A stretch of DNA of 64,000 nt. Origin: an uncultured Sphingomonadaceae bacterium (GTDB taxonomy: Bacteria; Pseudomonadota; Alphaproteobacteria; Sphingomonadales; Sphingomonadaceae). The DNA lies in NCBI GenBank assembly GCA_947489315.1, contig CANLCX010000003.1, forward strand, positions 248,001 through 312,000. Direction: 5' to 3'. Shown piece by piece: positions 52,732 to 59,761 of this stretch. Numbering within the stretch: position 1 is the stretch's first letter; each line of letters starts with the position of its first letter. The translations under genes were made by a program, and so were the position numbers. The notes beneath the pieces are model-generated. The model had not been told where the DNA came from and did not search any database. It saw only the letters and a program-made list of their open reading frames with translations.

Positions 52732-53538
52732 CTATCCGCGAAAGTTATCGGTGGTGACGGTAGAAGACCGCTCGGCACCTTTGATCGTGCAACTCGCCTG
52801 CATCCAGCGCAAGTTCAAGCCGACCCTGCTGGCATCGATATCGGCCCAGCTGTAGCTGACGGCGCTGTCCGGGTTATCGGGCTTATGGACATAGAGCACC
52901 ATGCTTGGGCGGTTATTGCTCGGGGGTGGCCAATAAACCGCCCGCATGCGCAGGATCAGCGGTTCGGCGCCGCTCTCTCCGCCACCAATCATCACCCGTC
53001 CACCCTGATCGTGCAGTTTGAGTTTCTGGGCGAACAGCCAGTCCGGGCTGCCATCCGCCTTGGGCTTGGTCTTCTTTGCTGCGGCCCAGCATTCGACAGG
53101 ACGAGCACGCTTCAATTGGGTTTCGGTGCCATTGGCAAAGCGCAGTTTCAATCCGTCCGCGTTGACACCGGTAATCTGATAATCCTGACGACAGGCCATC
53201 CTATTTTGCAGCGCACTATAGGTCCAACCCGCATCTGTACGATCAAAATAGCGGGTACATTCGCCTAATGTCAGGCTGTCGCGTTCCACGCCTACGGCGG
53301 CAAGCCCCTTGAGTGGTGCGGCAACCGGTTTGCCGAAGGCATCTGTGCGGGTAACGACCAGACCATTGCCCTGTTTTTCTATTTTCAGCGCGATCCAGGG
53401 CGGCGGGGTCCGGCCTGCATCTTTTTCAAAATAAGCCTGCTCCTCATTTGTATAAACGCCAAGCAGTTGCTGATCCAGCATCGCACCATGTTGCGCTCCG
53501 ACAGCAAGCGTCAAAGCAAAGAGGCTGGAAAGAGACAT
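52732..53538 (-). CDS. Exported protein of unknown function
   Basis: A 268-residue protein with a short hydrophobic leader (MSLSSLFALTLAVGAQHGA), likely a signal peptide. I recognise no family. The middle has four cysteines spaced as if in disulfides (GECTRYF, RMACRQDY, PVECWAA, QASCTIKG), which fits a periplasmic location. It is the first gene of an operon whose two other visible products are an exported amine oxidase and an exported esterase. The operator at 53559-53570 ends 21 bp before the ATG. Confidence 0.75.
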   Translation of the reverse strand: MSLSSLFALTLAVGAQHGAMLDQQLLGVYTNEEQAYFEKDAGRTPPPWIALKIEKQGNGLVVTRTDAFGKPVAAPLKGLAAVGVERDSLTLGECTRYFDRTDAGWTYSALQNRMACRQDYQITGVNADGLKLRFANGTETQLKRARPVECWAAAKKTKPKADGSPDWLFAQKLKLHDQGGRVMIGGGESGAEPLILRMRAVYWPPPSNNRPSMVLYVHKPDNPDSAVSYSWADIDASRVGLNLRWMQASCTIKGAERSSTVTTDNFRG

Positions 53539-53558
53539 AAGACTGATCCTCCATCAAT

Positions 53559-53570
53559 TTGTCCGGACAA
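53559..53570. promoter_or_regulatory. Operator-like palindrome TTGTCCGGACAA (site 9)
   Basis: A perfect match, 21 bp upstream of the ATG of the exported unknown protein, with the same distance and orientation as site 6 to its gene. It is the rightmost site in the window; no further matches were seen to 64000. Confidence 0.75.
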
Positions 53571-53601
53571 CTTAACATCAAACACATGATGTGCAACAGC
53601 G

Positions 53602-54081
53602 TTAAACCATCGACGCCGCGCCGCGTTTGGCCGCCAGTTCGAACAGACCGCGGTTACCCATTTCCCATGTCACGTTGAGTTGGGTTTTGTAGATCAGCCA
53701 GCCATCGCCATTCCGTTCCAGCTCGTGCACATAATAGCCGCCAATGCTATGCATCTGTCGGTCGCCATCGACCACGAGATGATGATGAGCGGTCATGTAA
53801 CAGGTGCATGTCGCGCAATCGCCATCAAGCGTGATCACAAAATTGGTCAGAACATGCTGGGTTGCATCAAATGGTTCCAGCGTTGCTCGAACCCCCGCAA
53901 CCCAATCGTCTGCAGGTGTTTTGCTCGCCGGATCTCCGGACCAGCTGGAGAAATCCAGCATGATCTCATCCGCGAAGATCGAACGATATAGCTCCCATTG
54001 GTGCCGGTCGATGCCGGTGGCATATTTTAGCACATGGTCGGTTATATTTGCCCGATCGATCAAATCGTCATGCGTCATCAT
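53602..54081 (-). CDS. SnoaL-like (NTF2 fold) protein
   Basis: A 159-residue SnoaL_4/ring-hydroxylating dioxygenase beta-subunit-like protein: HDDLIDRANITDHVLKYATGIDRHQWELYRSIFADE covers residues 3-38 and has the typical helical start, with a His-containing strand TAHHHLVVDGDRQMHSIGGYYVHEL in the middle. No signal peptide. ATG 54081 or 54078 can be used with GGAAG just upstream; the frame from TTG 54090 is less likely. It follows the TIM-barrel gene by about 10 bp on the minus strand. Confidence 0.88.
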   Translation of the reverse strand: MMTHDDLIDRANITDHVLKYATGIDRHQWELYRSIFADEIMLDFSSWSGDPASKTPADDWVAGVRATLEPFDATQHVLTNFVITLDGDCATCTCYMTAHHHLVVDGDRQMHSIGGYYVHELERNGDGWLIYKTQLNVTWEMGNRGLFELAAKRGAASMV

Positions 54082-54090
54082 GGCTTCCAA

Positions 54091-54888
54091 TCATTCTAAT
54101 AATGTCTTGCTCGCCGCTATTGCTTCTTGGGCCCAGTCTTCTGCATCGAAATGTGGAGCAGAAGCATAATGTGGCACTTCAATATCCAAATCGACATGCG
54201 CGCCCAATAGACCAATTAAGGCGCGGAGCGGGAACATACCTTCGCCGGGGACCATTCGATTCATCGCCTCCTCGACATAGTCGTCAGATTTCCGAAAATG
54301 CGGACCGTCGCATATTTGAGCATAGCCAATAATATGAGGATCAACGGTTTTGAGCTGATCCAGCGTTCCGCCTGTCCGGAATAAATGCAGCGCATCGATA
54401 GCGACCTTCAGATTGGATTGGTTCATGGCCTGATGCAGCTTCACTGCTTTTTCAAGGCTGTCACAGCCCTTCGCAAAGCCGGTAAATTCCAGTCCGATTT
54501 CTATGCCTAATTCATTGGCCATGGCACATAATGCACCGAGTTGATCGGCAATCCGTACCGGATCAACCTCATGAATATGGGTGACAGCGCGTTTCGCGCC
54601 TAGCTCGGCGGCCAGTTCTAATGCTGCTGCATATCCGCCGACATCGGTTTCCGGCATGACCGGGAAATATTCGGCGTTGATAATCGACACACCATTGTCG
54701 GCGAGCAGGCTTTGAAACTCTGTTTTGTCTGACGGTTCAACAATCGCAAACATGGGCTTACCATCGGCCGTCAGCGGCGTTGCGGTGAACAAGCAGACTT
54801 TCTTGAGACCAGCCTTGGCCGCGAACCGCACAAGTCCGGACGGTCCGCCTTGCGTCATGGTAATCTGGTGAAGAGCTAAGTCGCGCAT
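54091..54888 (-). CDS. Sugar-phosphate isomerase/epimerase-like TIM-barrel protein
   Basis: A 265-residue AP-endonuclease-2/xylose-isomerase-like TIM barrel. Visible elements are the first strand LHQITMTQGG, an acidic ligand in IGLEFTGFAKG near residue 132, and VHIHEVD-like THIHEVDPVRIAD near residue 105, with a final ligand region DLDIEVPHYASAPH. Such proteins isomerise or hydrolyse sugars, inositols and hydroxy-acids. It pairs with the SnoaL gene downstream and is divergent from the acyl-CoA synthetase. Confidence 0.88.
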   Translation of the reverse strand: MRDLALHQITMTQGGPSGLVRFAAKAGLKKVCLFTATPLTADGKPMFAIVEPSDKTEFQSLLADNGVSIINAEYFPVMPETDVGGYAAALELAAELGAKRAVTHIHEVDPVRIADQLGALCAMANELGIEIGLEFTGFAKGCDSLEKAVKLHQAMNQSNLKVAIDALHLFRTGGTLDQLKTVDPHIIGYAQICDGPHFRKSDDYVEEAMNRMVPGEGMFPLRALIGLLGAHVDLDIEVPHYASAPHFDAEDWAQEAIAASKTLLE

Positions 54889-55019
54889 CAGACAATTCTA
54901 ATCCAAGCGTACGGCCAAGACGGCTAGTCAATATGCTAGGCTGTTTGCGCGTCGGCGGCGATTAGATAGAGTTGTGAGAATCGGCCACGATGAGGGTCGC
55001 CAAAAACTAGGACAGGTAC

Positions 55020-56600
55020 ATGCTGAAAGAAGATATTGTCACGATAGCGGACGTCATCCGGCAACAGGCCAAGGATCAGGGCGACGCGCTCGTCTTCACC
55101 TTTGAAGGCGACGAGATGAGCTATGCCCAGCTTGATGCGGGCAGCAGCCGGGCGGCCAATGCGCTGGCATCGCTTGGCGTAAAGAAGGGTGACCGGATTG
55201 CCTATATGGGCAAAAACTCCCATCTCTATTTCGAAATATTATTGGGCGCGGCCAAGATTGGCGCCGTAATGACGCCGGTCAACTGGCGGCTTGCCGGCCC
55301 GGAAGTCACTTATATCGTCAATAATTGTCAGGCCAAAATCCTGTTCATTGGACCGGAATTTGTCGATCTGGTTAAGCAGATCAAGCCGCAGTTTGACTAT
55401 GTCGAAACCATCTTTTGTTCGGAACAGGCAGATGAGGAATTTGCTGGTTATCCGGCTTGGCGTGACGGGTTCCCGGATGTGGACCCGATGGTGGCTTGTG
55501 CGCCGAATGATGATGCCCTGCAACTCTACACGTCTGGCACGACCGGCCATCCCAAAGGCGCGATCATGACCGGTTACTCGATTTTCGGCGCGCGATCCAA
55601 GCTGACCGATGATGACCTGGCCGACTGGCAGAGATCGCAGCCCGGTGAAACCATGCTGCTGGCCATGCCTTGCTTTCATATCGGCGGGACCGGATCCGGC
55701 CTTGGCAATATGTATAGCGGCGGCCACGCTGTTGTGGTGCGGGAGTATGATCCGGCTCAAGCGCTGGAATTAATTGAACAATATGGCATCAGCAAAATTT
55801 TCATGGTGCCGGCCGCGATCCAGATATTGCTCAACCATCCAAGGGTGGGCGAGGTCGATTTTTCCAAGCTTAAATATATCTCTTATGGCGCATCACCGAT
55901 ACCGCTGGAAATGATGAAACAGAGCATCGACATGTTCGGCTGCGAATTTATTCAGATGTACGGCATGACCGAGACATCGGGGACGATTGTCGCCCTGCCG
56001 CCTGAGGATCATGATCCGAACGGCAATGACAAAATGCGTTCGGTCGGCAAGCCACTACAGGGTGTTGAGGTCAAGATTATTGATGAGGAAGGCAACACAT
56101 TGCCTGCGCGCGAAGTGGGCGAAATTGCCACGCGATCCTCGTTCAATATGAAAGGCTATTGGAACATGGATGAAGCCACGGCTGCGACCATCGACGCCGA
56201 AGGTTGGCTACGCACTGGCGATGCGGGTTATTTTGATGAAGATGGCTATCTCTATATCCATGACCGGGTGAAGGACATGATCATCTCTGGCGGCGAGAAT
56301 ATCTATCCGGCGGAGGTCGAAAATGCGATTTATGGTCATCCTGCGATAGCAGATGTCGCGGTAATCGGTGTGCCTGATGAAAAATGGGGTGAGGCGGTCA
56401 AAGCCTGCGTGGTCTTGAAAGATGGGGCGGAAATTGCGGAGGCTGATCTGATCGCCCATGCCCGGACGAATATTGCCGGTTTTAAATGTCCGAAGTCTGT
56501 GGACTTTATTCCGGCGTTACCTCGCAACCCTTCAGGAAAAATCCTGCGCCGCGAATTGCGCGCGCCTTATTGGGAAGGCAAAGACCGGGCGGTGAACTAG
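55020..56600 (+). CDS. Acyl-CoA synthetase (AMP-forming, class I)
   Basis: A 526-residue adenylate-forming ligase. LYTSGTTGHPKGAIMTGYS near residue 165 is the AMP-binding motif, MYGMTETSG near residue 317, GWLRTGDAGYFDEDGYLY near residue 398, and the hinge/catalytic Lys region PRNPSGKILRREL near residue 507. It should make a CoA thioester of a medium-sized carboxylic acid. It stands alone on the plus strand, followed by a 159-bp palindromic repeat. Confidence 0.95.
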   Translation: MLKEDIVTIADVIRQQAKDQGDALVFTFEGDEMSYAQLDAGSSRAANALASLGVKKGDRIAYMGKNSHLYFEILLGAAKIGAVMTPVNWRLAGPEVTYIVNNCQAKILFIGPEFVDLVKQIKPQFDYVETIFCSEQADEEFAGYPAWRDGFPDVDPMVACAPNDDALQLYTSGTTGHPKGAIMTGYSIFGARSKLTDDDLADWQRSQPGETMLLAMPCFHIGGTGSGLGNMYSGGHAVVVREYDPAQALELIEQYGISKIFMVPAAIQILLNHPRVGEVDFSKLKYISYGASPIPLEMMKQSIDMFGCEFIQMYGMTETSGTIVALPPEDHDPNGNDKMRSVGKPLQGVEVKIIDEEGNTLPAREVGEIATRSSFNMKGYWNMDEATAATIDAEGWLRTGDAGYFDEDGYLYIHDRVKDMIISGGENIYPAEVENAIYGHPAIADVAVIGVPDEKWGEAVKACVVLKDGAEIAEADLIAHARTNIAGFKCPKSVDFIPALPRNPSGKILRRELRAPYWEGKDRAVN

Positions 56601-56610
56601 ACAATCCCAT

Positions 56611-56769
56611 CCTCTCCCCTTGAGGGAGAGGAAACGGAGACTTGGCAGCTTGTCTGCCTAGTCGAGTTGGAGAGGGGTGGAGATTTGCTACGCCCTCTCA
56701 ACCCCTCACCAAGATTTTCTATTCAGCAGAGCTGACAAGCAAATCTGTCCTCTCCCTCAAGGGGAGAGG
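56611..56769. repeat. 159-bp palindromic intergenic repeat element
   Basis: The outer 22 bp (56611-56632) are an exact inverted repeat of 56748-56769, and each end is itself a hairpin-forming CCTCTCCC...GGGAGAGG. Inner arms (GTTGGAGAGGGGTGGAG against CTCTCAACCCCTCACC) continue the dyad. It fits a miniature palindromic element, different in sequence from the one at 29729. It lies between two convergent genes and may also act as a terminator structure. Confidence 0.85.
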
Positions 56770-56777
56770 AACATAGC

Positions 56778-57536
56778 TTAAAACTGAACGCGTTTCGTAA
56801 AGCCGCCGTCGATCACGAGATGTGCACCCGTGGTATAGCTCGACGCAGGGCTCGCGAGAAACACAACGCTGCGCGCCACATCATCGGCTTCACCGAAATC
56901 ACCCAGCGCGAAGCCCGCTTTCGTCATGTTGTAAAAGTCCGGCATGCCCGCTTCAATCTGCGACCAGTTGCCGCCCGGGAATTTGATCGGGCCCGGGGAA
57001 ACCATGTTGACGCGAATCCCTTTGGGACCAAGTGCTTGGCTAAGCTGGCTACCATAGGTGATGAGCGCCGCTTTCAATGCGTTAAAGGCCTGTGGCGCAA
57101 CGAAAGTTTCGAATGCAGCGGTGGATGACATGAAGATCACCGAGCCATCGTCTGATTTCTCAAGATGAGGCTCCAATACCTCCATCGCTTTGACCGCACC
57201 GATAATATCGGTGTTGAACGTCATTTCCCAGTCACCCGTTCCGCCAGCACCCGAGGAGCTAACATTATGGATGAAAATATCGCAACCGCCGAGTTCGCCA
57301 GCTGCTTTTTCAAGCCATTTGGGATAGCCTTCAGCATCCGTCATATCAAACGCTTCAGCAAATACTTTGCCGCCATGCGCCTCCAGCTCGCTCTTGGCTG
57401 CAGCCACCTGTTCAGCGTTGCGCGAGAAAAACGCAACATCCGCGCCTTCCTTGGCGAAATGCTCTAGCGCAGCGCGCCCTAGTCCGCGGCTACCGCCGGT
57501 GAGAATGACTTTCTTGCCTTTGAGTCCTAAATCCAT
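56778..57536 (-). CDS. SDR family protein with Tyr-to-Phe change in the active site
   Basis: A 252-residue SDR. The cofactor motif TGGSRGLGRAA is near residue 14 and the NAG-equivalent reads HNVSSSG near residue 89. The active-site Ser is in MSSTAAFE, but 13 residues later the usual Tyr of YxxxK is Phe (AFNALKAAL), encoded by TTT; the Lys is retained. The C-terminus has YTTGAHLVIDGGF, typical of the family. The enzyme may be non-catalytic, use another residue, or have an unusual reaction. AAAGGAG sits upstream of the ATG. Confidence 0.88.
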   Translation of the reverse strand: MDLGLKGKKVILTGGSRGLGRAALEHFAKEGADVAFFSRNAEQVAAAKSELEAHGGKVFAEAFDMTDAEGYPKWLEKAAGELGGCDIFIHNVSSSGAGGTGDWEMTFNTDIIGAVKAMEVLEPHLEKSDDGSVIFMSSTAAFETFVAPQAFNALKAALITYGSQLSQALGPKGIRVNMVSPGPIKFPGGNWSQIEAGMPDFYNMTKAGFALGDFGEADDVARSVVFLASPASSYTTGAHLVIDGGFTKRVQF

Positions 57537-57575
57537 TTTGCTCTCCTTTAAAATATTGGGGTTTGGGTTTTACGC

Positions 57576-58364
57576 TTAGAATTTTGCAATGGCGGGCTGA
57601 CAAACCCATTTGATGCCGCGACGCAGCAGGTCGTAAATAATCGGCTGCTGCCAACCGGAACGATCCACTTCGGGCCACCAGTCGAGAACCGGGTCCATAT
57701 CATAATGGCCGCGGCAATGGCCCATGGTCAGATAGAGCACGGCGCCTTCGCCCATTTTGCGAATATAAAAAACCGGGTGGCGGCTCTTCTTGATGTCGCT
57801 GTGCACAAAGCCGCTAATATCGTCGCTGCCATTATATTCCGTGTCGAGCAGCACATCAATTTCCGCGCGGGTTTCGACGAGATATTGCTCATCGACCGTT
57901 TCAAAACTGGGAATGTCTTTGACCAGTGGATGATCCGGTTGGGCATTGTCGACGGTGAACGGGATAATCGGCGGGTGGGACAGAAAGCGGCTGCCCAAGG
58001 TATCGACAAAGGTCGGCATATCGTCAGGCGCATCGACCCGACCATCTTCCAGGAACTTGAGCACACTGTTGGTGCCATGCAGCGCAAAATACTGACCGCC
58101 AGTGTTGACGAAGGTTTGAATATTTTTCTGTGCCGCTTCGCTGGGTAACAGGTCGCACGTATAGCTGATCAGAACATCGGCATTTTTGATGGCTTCCAGA
58201 TTTTCATAATCTTCAAATACCCGCACCCGGATGCGGTCATCCTCCGCGAGCAATTTTAATATTTCGAGCCGCGCAAAATCGATATCGTGATATTTACCGG
58301 CCGCAACCAATACGCATTTGATCGGTTTCTGGTCGGGACGGCGTTCGGGTGGTGTGTCGCTCAT
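57576..58364 (-). CDS. ThuA-like (trehalose utilisation) domain protein
   Basis: A 262-residue class I glutamine amidotransferase-like ThuA protein. LVAAGKYHDIDFARLEILKLL is near residue 19, the strand ADVLISYTCDL near residue 68, YFALHGTNSV near residue 92 and PVFYIRKMGEGAVLYLTMGHCRGHYD across residues 194-219 are family features. Its role in this cluster is unknown. Its ATG directly follows the stop of the VOC gene upstream (TAGATG). Confidence 0.87.
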   Translation of the reverse strand: MSDTPPERRPDQKPIKCVLVAAGKYHDIDFARLEILKLLAEDDRIRVRVFEDYENLEAIKNADVLISYTCDLLPSEAAQKNIQTFVNTGGQYFALHGTNSVLKFLEDGRVDAPDDMPTFVDTLGSRFLSHPPIIPFTVDNAQPDHPLVKDIPSFETVDEQYLVETRAEIDVLLDTEYNGSDDISGFVHSDIKKSRHPVFYIRKMGEGAVLYLTMGHCRGHYDMDPVLDWWPEVDRSGWQQPIIYDLLRRGIKWVCQPAIAKF

Positions 58365-58913
58365 CTATTCTTTTCCTATTACGGGATTGCTGACGCCATC
58401 CCAATCCAAATGGGCCTGACGCATCGCGGCAAAGCCATCGAGGCCTGCTTGCGGTATTTGCAGATATTCGATTATCGTACCGGGGCCGCCGCCATAATCG
58501 GCATAGAAAGCACCGCCGACACCGCCGGGTAGGCTAACTTCCTGAATGACTTCGCCGCCTTTACTCTCGGTAATCTGTCGCGCCTCGGCCAAGTCATCGA
58601 CGATGATGCAGAGATGTTGCACGCCTTTCAGGCCCTTGGAGCGCCAGTCCTTGAACATCGACGGTGCATCATTGTCAGGCCGGATCAGTTCAACCTGCAC
58701 ATCGCCCCAATAGCCGATAGCCATGGAAAACTGGATATCCGAAGCCTCGCCGCGATATTTGACATTCTCGACCTGCACGCCCTCGGTATGGAAAAACGGG
58801 CCCGCGCCCATTTTCTGGGTCCAATAGTCGAGCGCGGCATCATAGTCATCGGGCACATAGCTGATCTGCATGATCGTGCCGAGTTTCGCGAGGGTGGCAG
58901 GCGAAGCGGTCAT
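58365..58913 (-). CDS. VOC-family protein (glyoxalase-like)
   Basis: A 182-residue VOC protein: IMQISYVPDDYDAALDYWTQKMGAGPFF spans residues 14-41, with a second repeat GVQHLCIIVDDLAEARQIT near residue 96 and GPGTIIEYLQIPQ near residue 145 providing a metal-ligand-type Glu. It belongs to the Glyoxalase_4/methylmalonyl-CoA epimerase-like set. It overlaps the GST stop by 4 bp and is next to the ThuA gene. Confidence 0.88.
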   Translation of the reverse strand: MTASPATLAKLGTIMQISYVPDDYDAALDYWTQKMGAGPFFHTEGVQVENVKYRGEASDIQFSMAIGYWGDVQVELIRPDNDAPSMFKDWRSKGLKGVQHLCIIVDDLAEARQITESKGGEVIQEVSLPGGVGGAFYADYGGGPGTIIEYLQIPQAGLDGFAAMRQAHLDWDGVSNPVIGKE

Positions 58914-59539
58914 TCTGCGCCGCGCCAGATTTCCGCCGAAGGGCGTTCTTCCATTTTAGCTGCAAAGCGGGTCAGATTGTCTGCGCCTGCCGGCAGCGAC
59001 CATCCCACTGTGCCGCCAAATTTGATGAAACAAAAGGCAACCAGATCCGCCAGCGTCAACTTGTCGTGGCAAATATGATCCTTGTCGCCCAGTTGCGCGT
59101 CGAGCCACAGCCAATGCTTATCCGACATGGCTGACAGCTCAGCAGCTGCCTCGGGGCTGACCACGTTCATGCGCGGCTCGAACATGGGCCGGCCGCCGCC
59201 GCCGCGAAAGCCGAGCGTCATTGGTACAGCGATTTCCTGGTCTATCCGTCGGGCCCACCGCCGGGTTTCCGCGCGCTCTTTTGCGGTCGATCCGATCAAT
59301 ACGGGGTCCGGTTTGGTCTCTTCCAGATATTCGCAGATGACCGTGGATTCGCTAATCAGCGTTCCGTCATCCAGTTCCAGCGTTGGAGTCGTTTGCATGA
59401 CATTTTTCTTGGCATAATCGTCGCTGCGATTTTCGCCGGTGATAATGTCGAGATGGATTCTCTCCACCTCAATGCCTTTTTCCATCAAGAACATGCGGGC
59501 TAGCCGAGGATTGGGACCAAGGCTGGAATAGAGTTTCAC
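58910..59539 (-). CDS. Glutathione S-transferase family protein
   Basis: A 209-residue GST. The thioredoxin-like N-terminal domain has KLYSSLGPNPRLARMFLMEKG and the glutathione-contact motif TPTLELDDGTLISESTVICEYL (about residues 51-72); the helical C-terminal domain has DKLTLADLVAFCFIKFGG. It conjugates glutathione or catalyses a glutathione-dependent isomerisation or lyase step. The start is GTG at 59539 with AAAGGAGAG upstream. It is first in the minus-strand operon and divergent from the Rieske gene, 222 bp apart. Confidence 0.92.
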   Translation of the reverse strand: MKLYSSLGPNPRLARMFLMEKGIEVERIHLDIITGENRSDDYAKKNVMQTTPTLELDDGTLISESTVICEYLEETKPDPVLIGSTAKERAETRRWARRIDQEIAVPMTLGFRGGGGRPMFEPRMNVVSPEAAAELSAMSDKHWLWLDAQLGDKDHICHDKLTLADLVAFCFIKFGGTVGWSLPAGADNLTRFAAKMEERPSAEIWRGAE

Positions 59540-59761
59540 GGGTTTGCTCTCCTTTTGGGCAGATTCGTCACGGCCTCATTGTCATGAAGATACACAGGTA
59601 ACAGGGTCGAACGGTCCTCTCAAAAACATTAGGTTTTGCCTTGGAAAAGAGCGGTTGCAAATTAACCCCAAAGATTCGGCAGGCTGCCAGATTCACTAGT
59701 GGAGTTTGCGACTTCTTGCGGTAGTCTGTCGGCAAATAAGTTTAGTTTTCAGGAGAAGATA

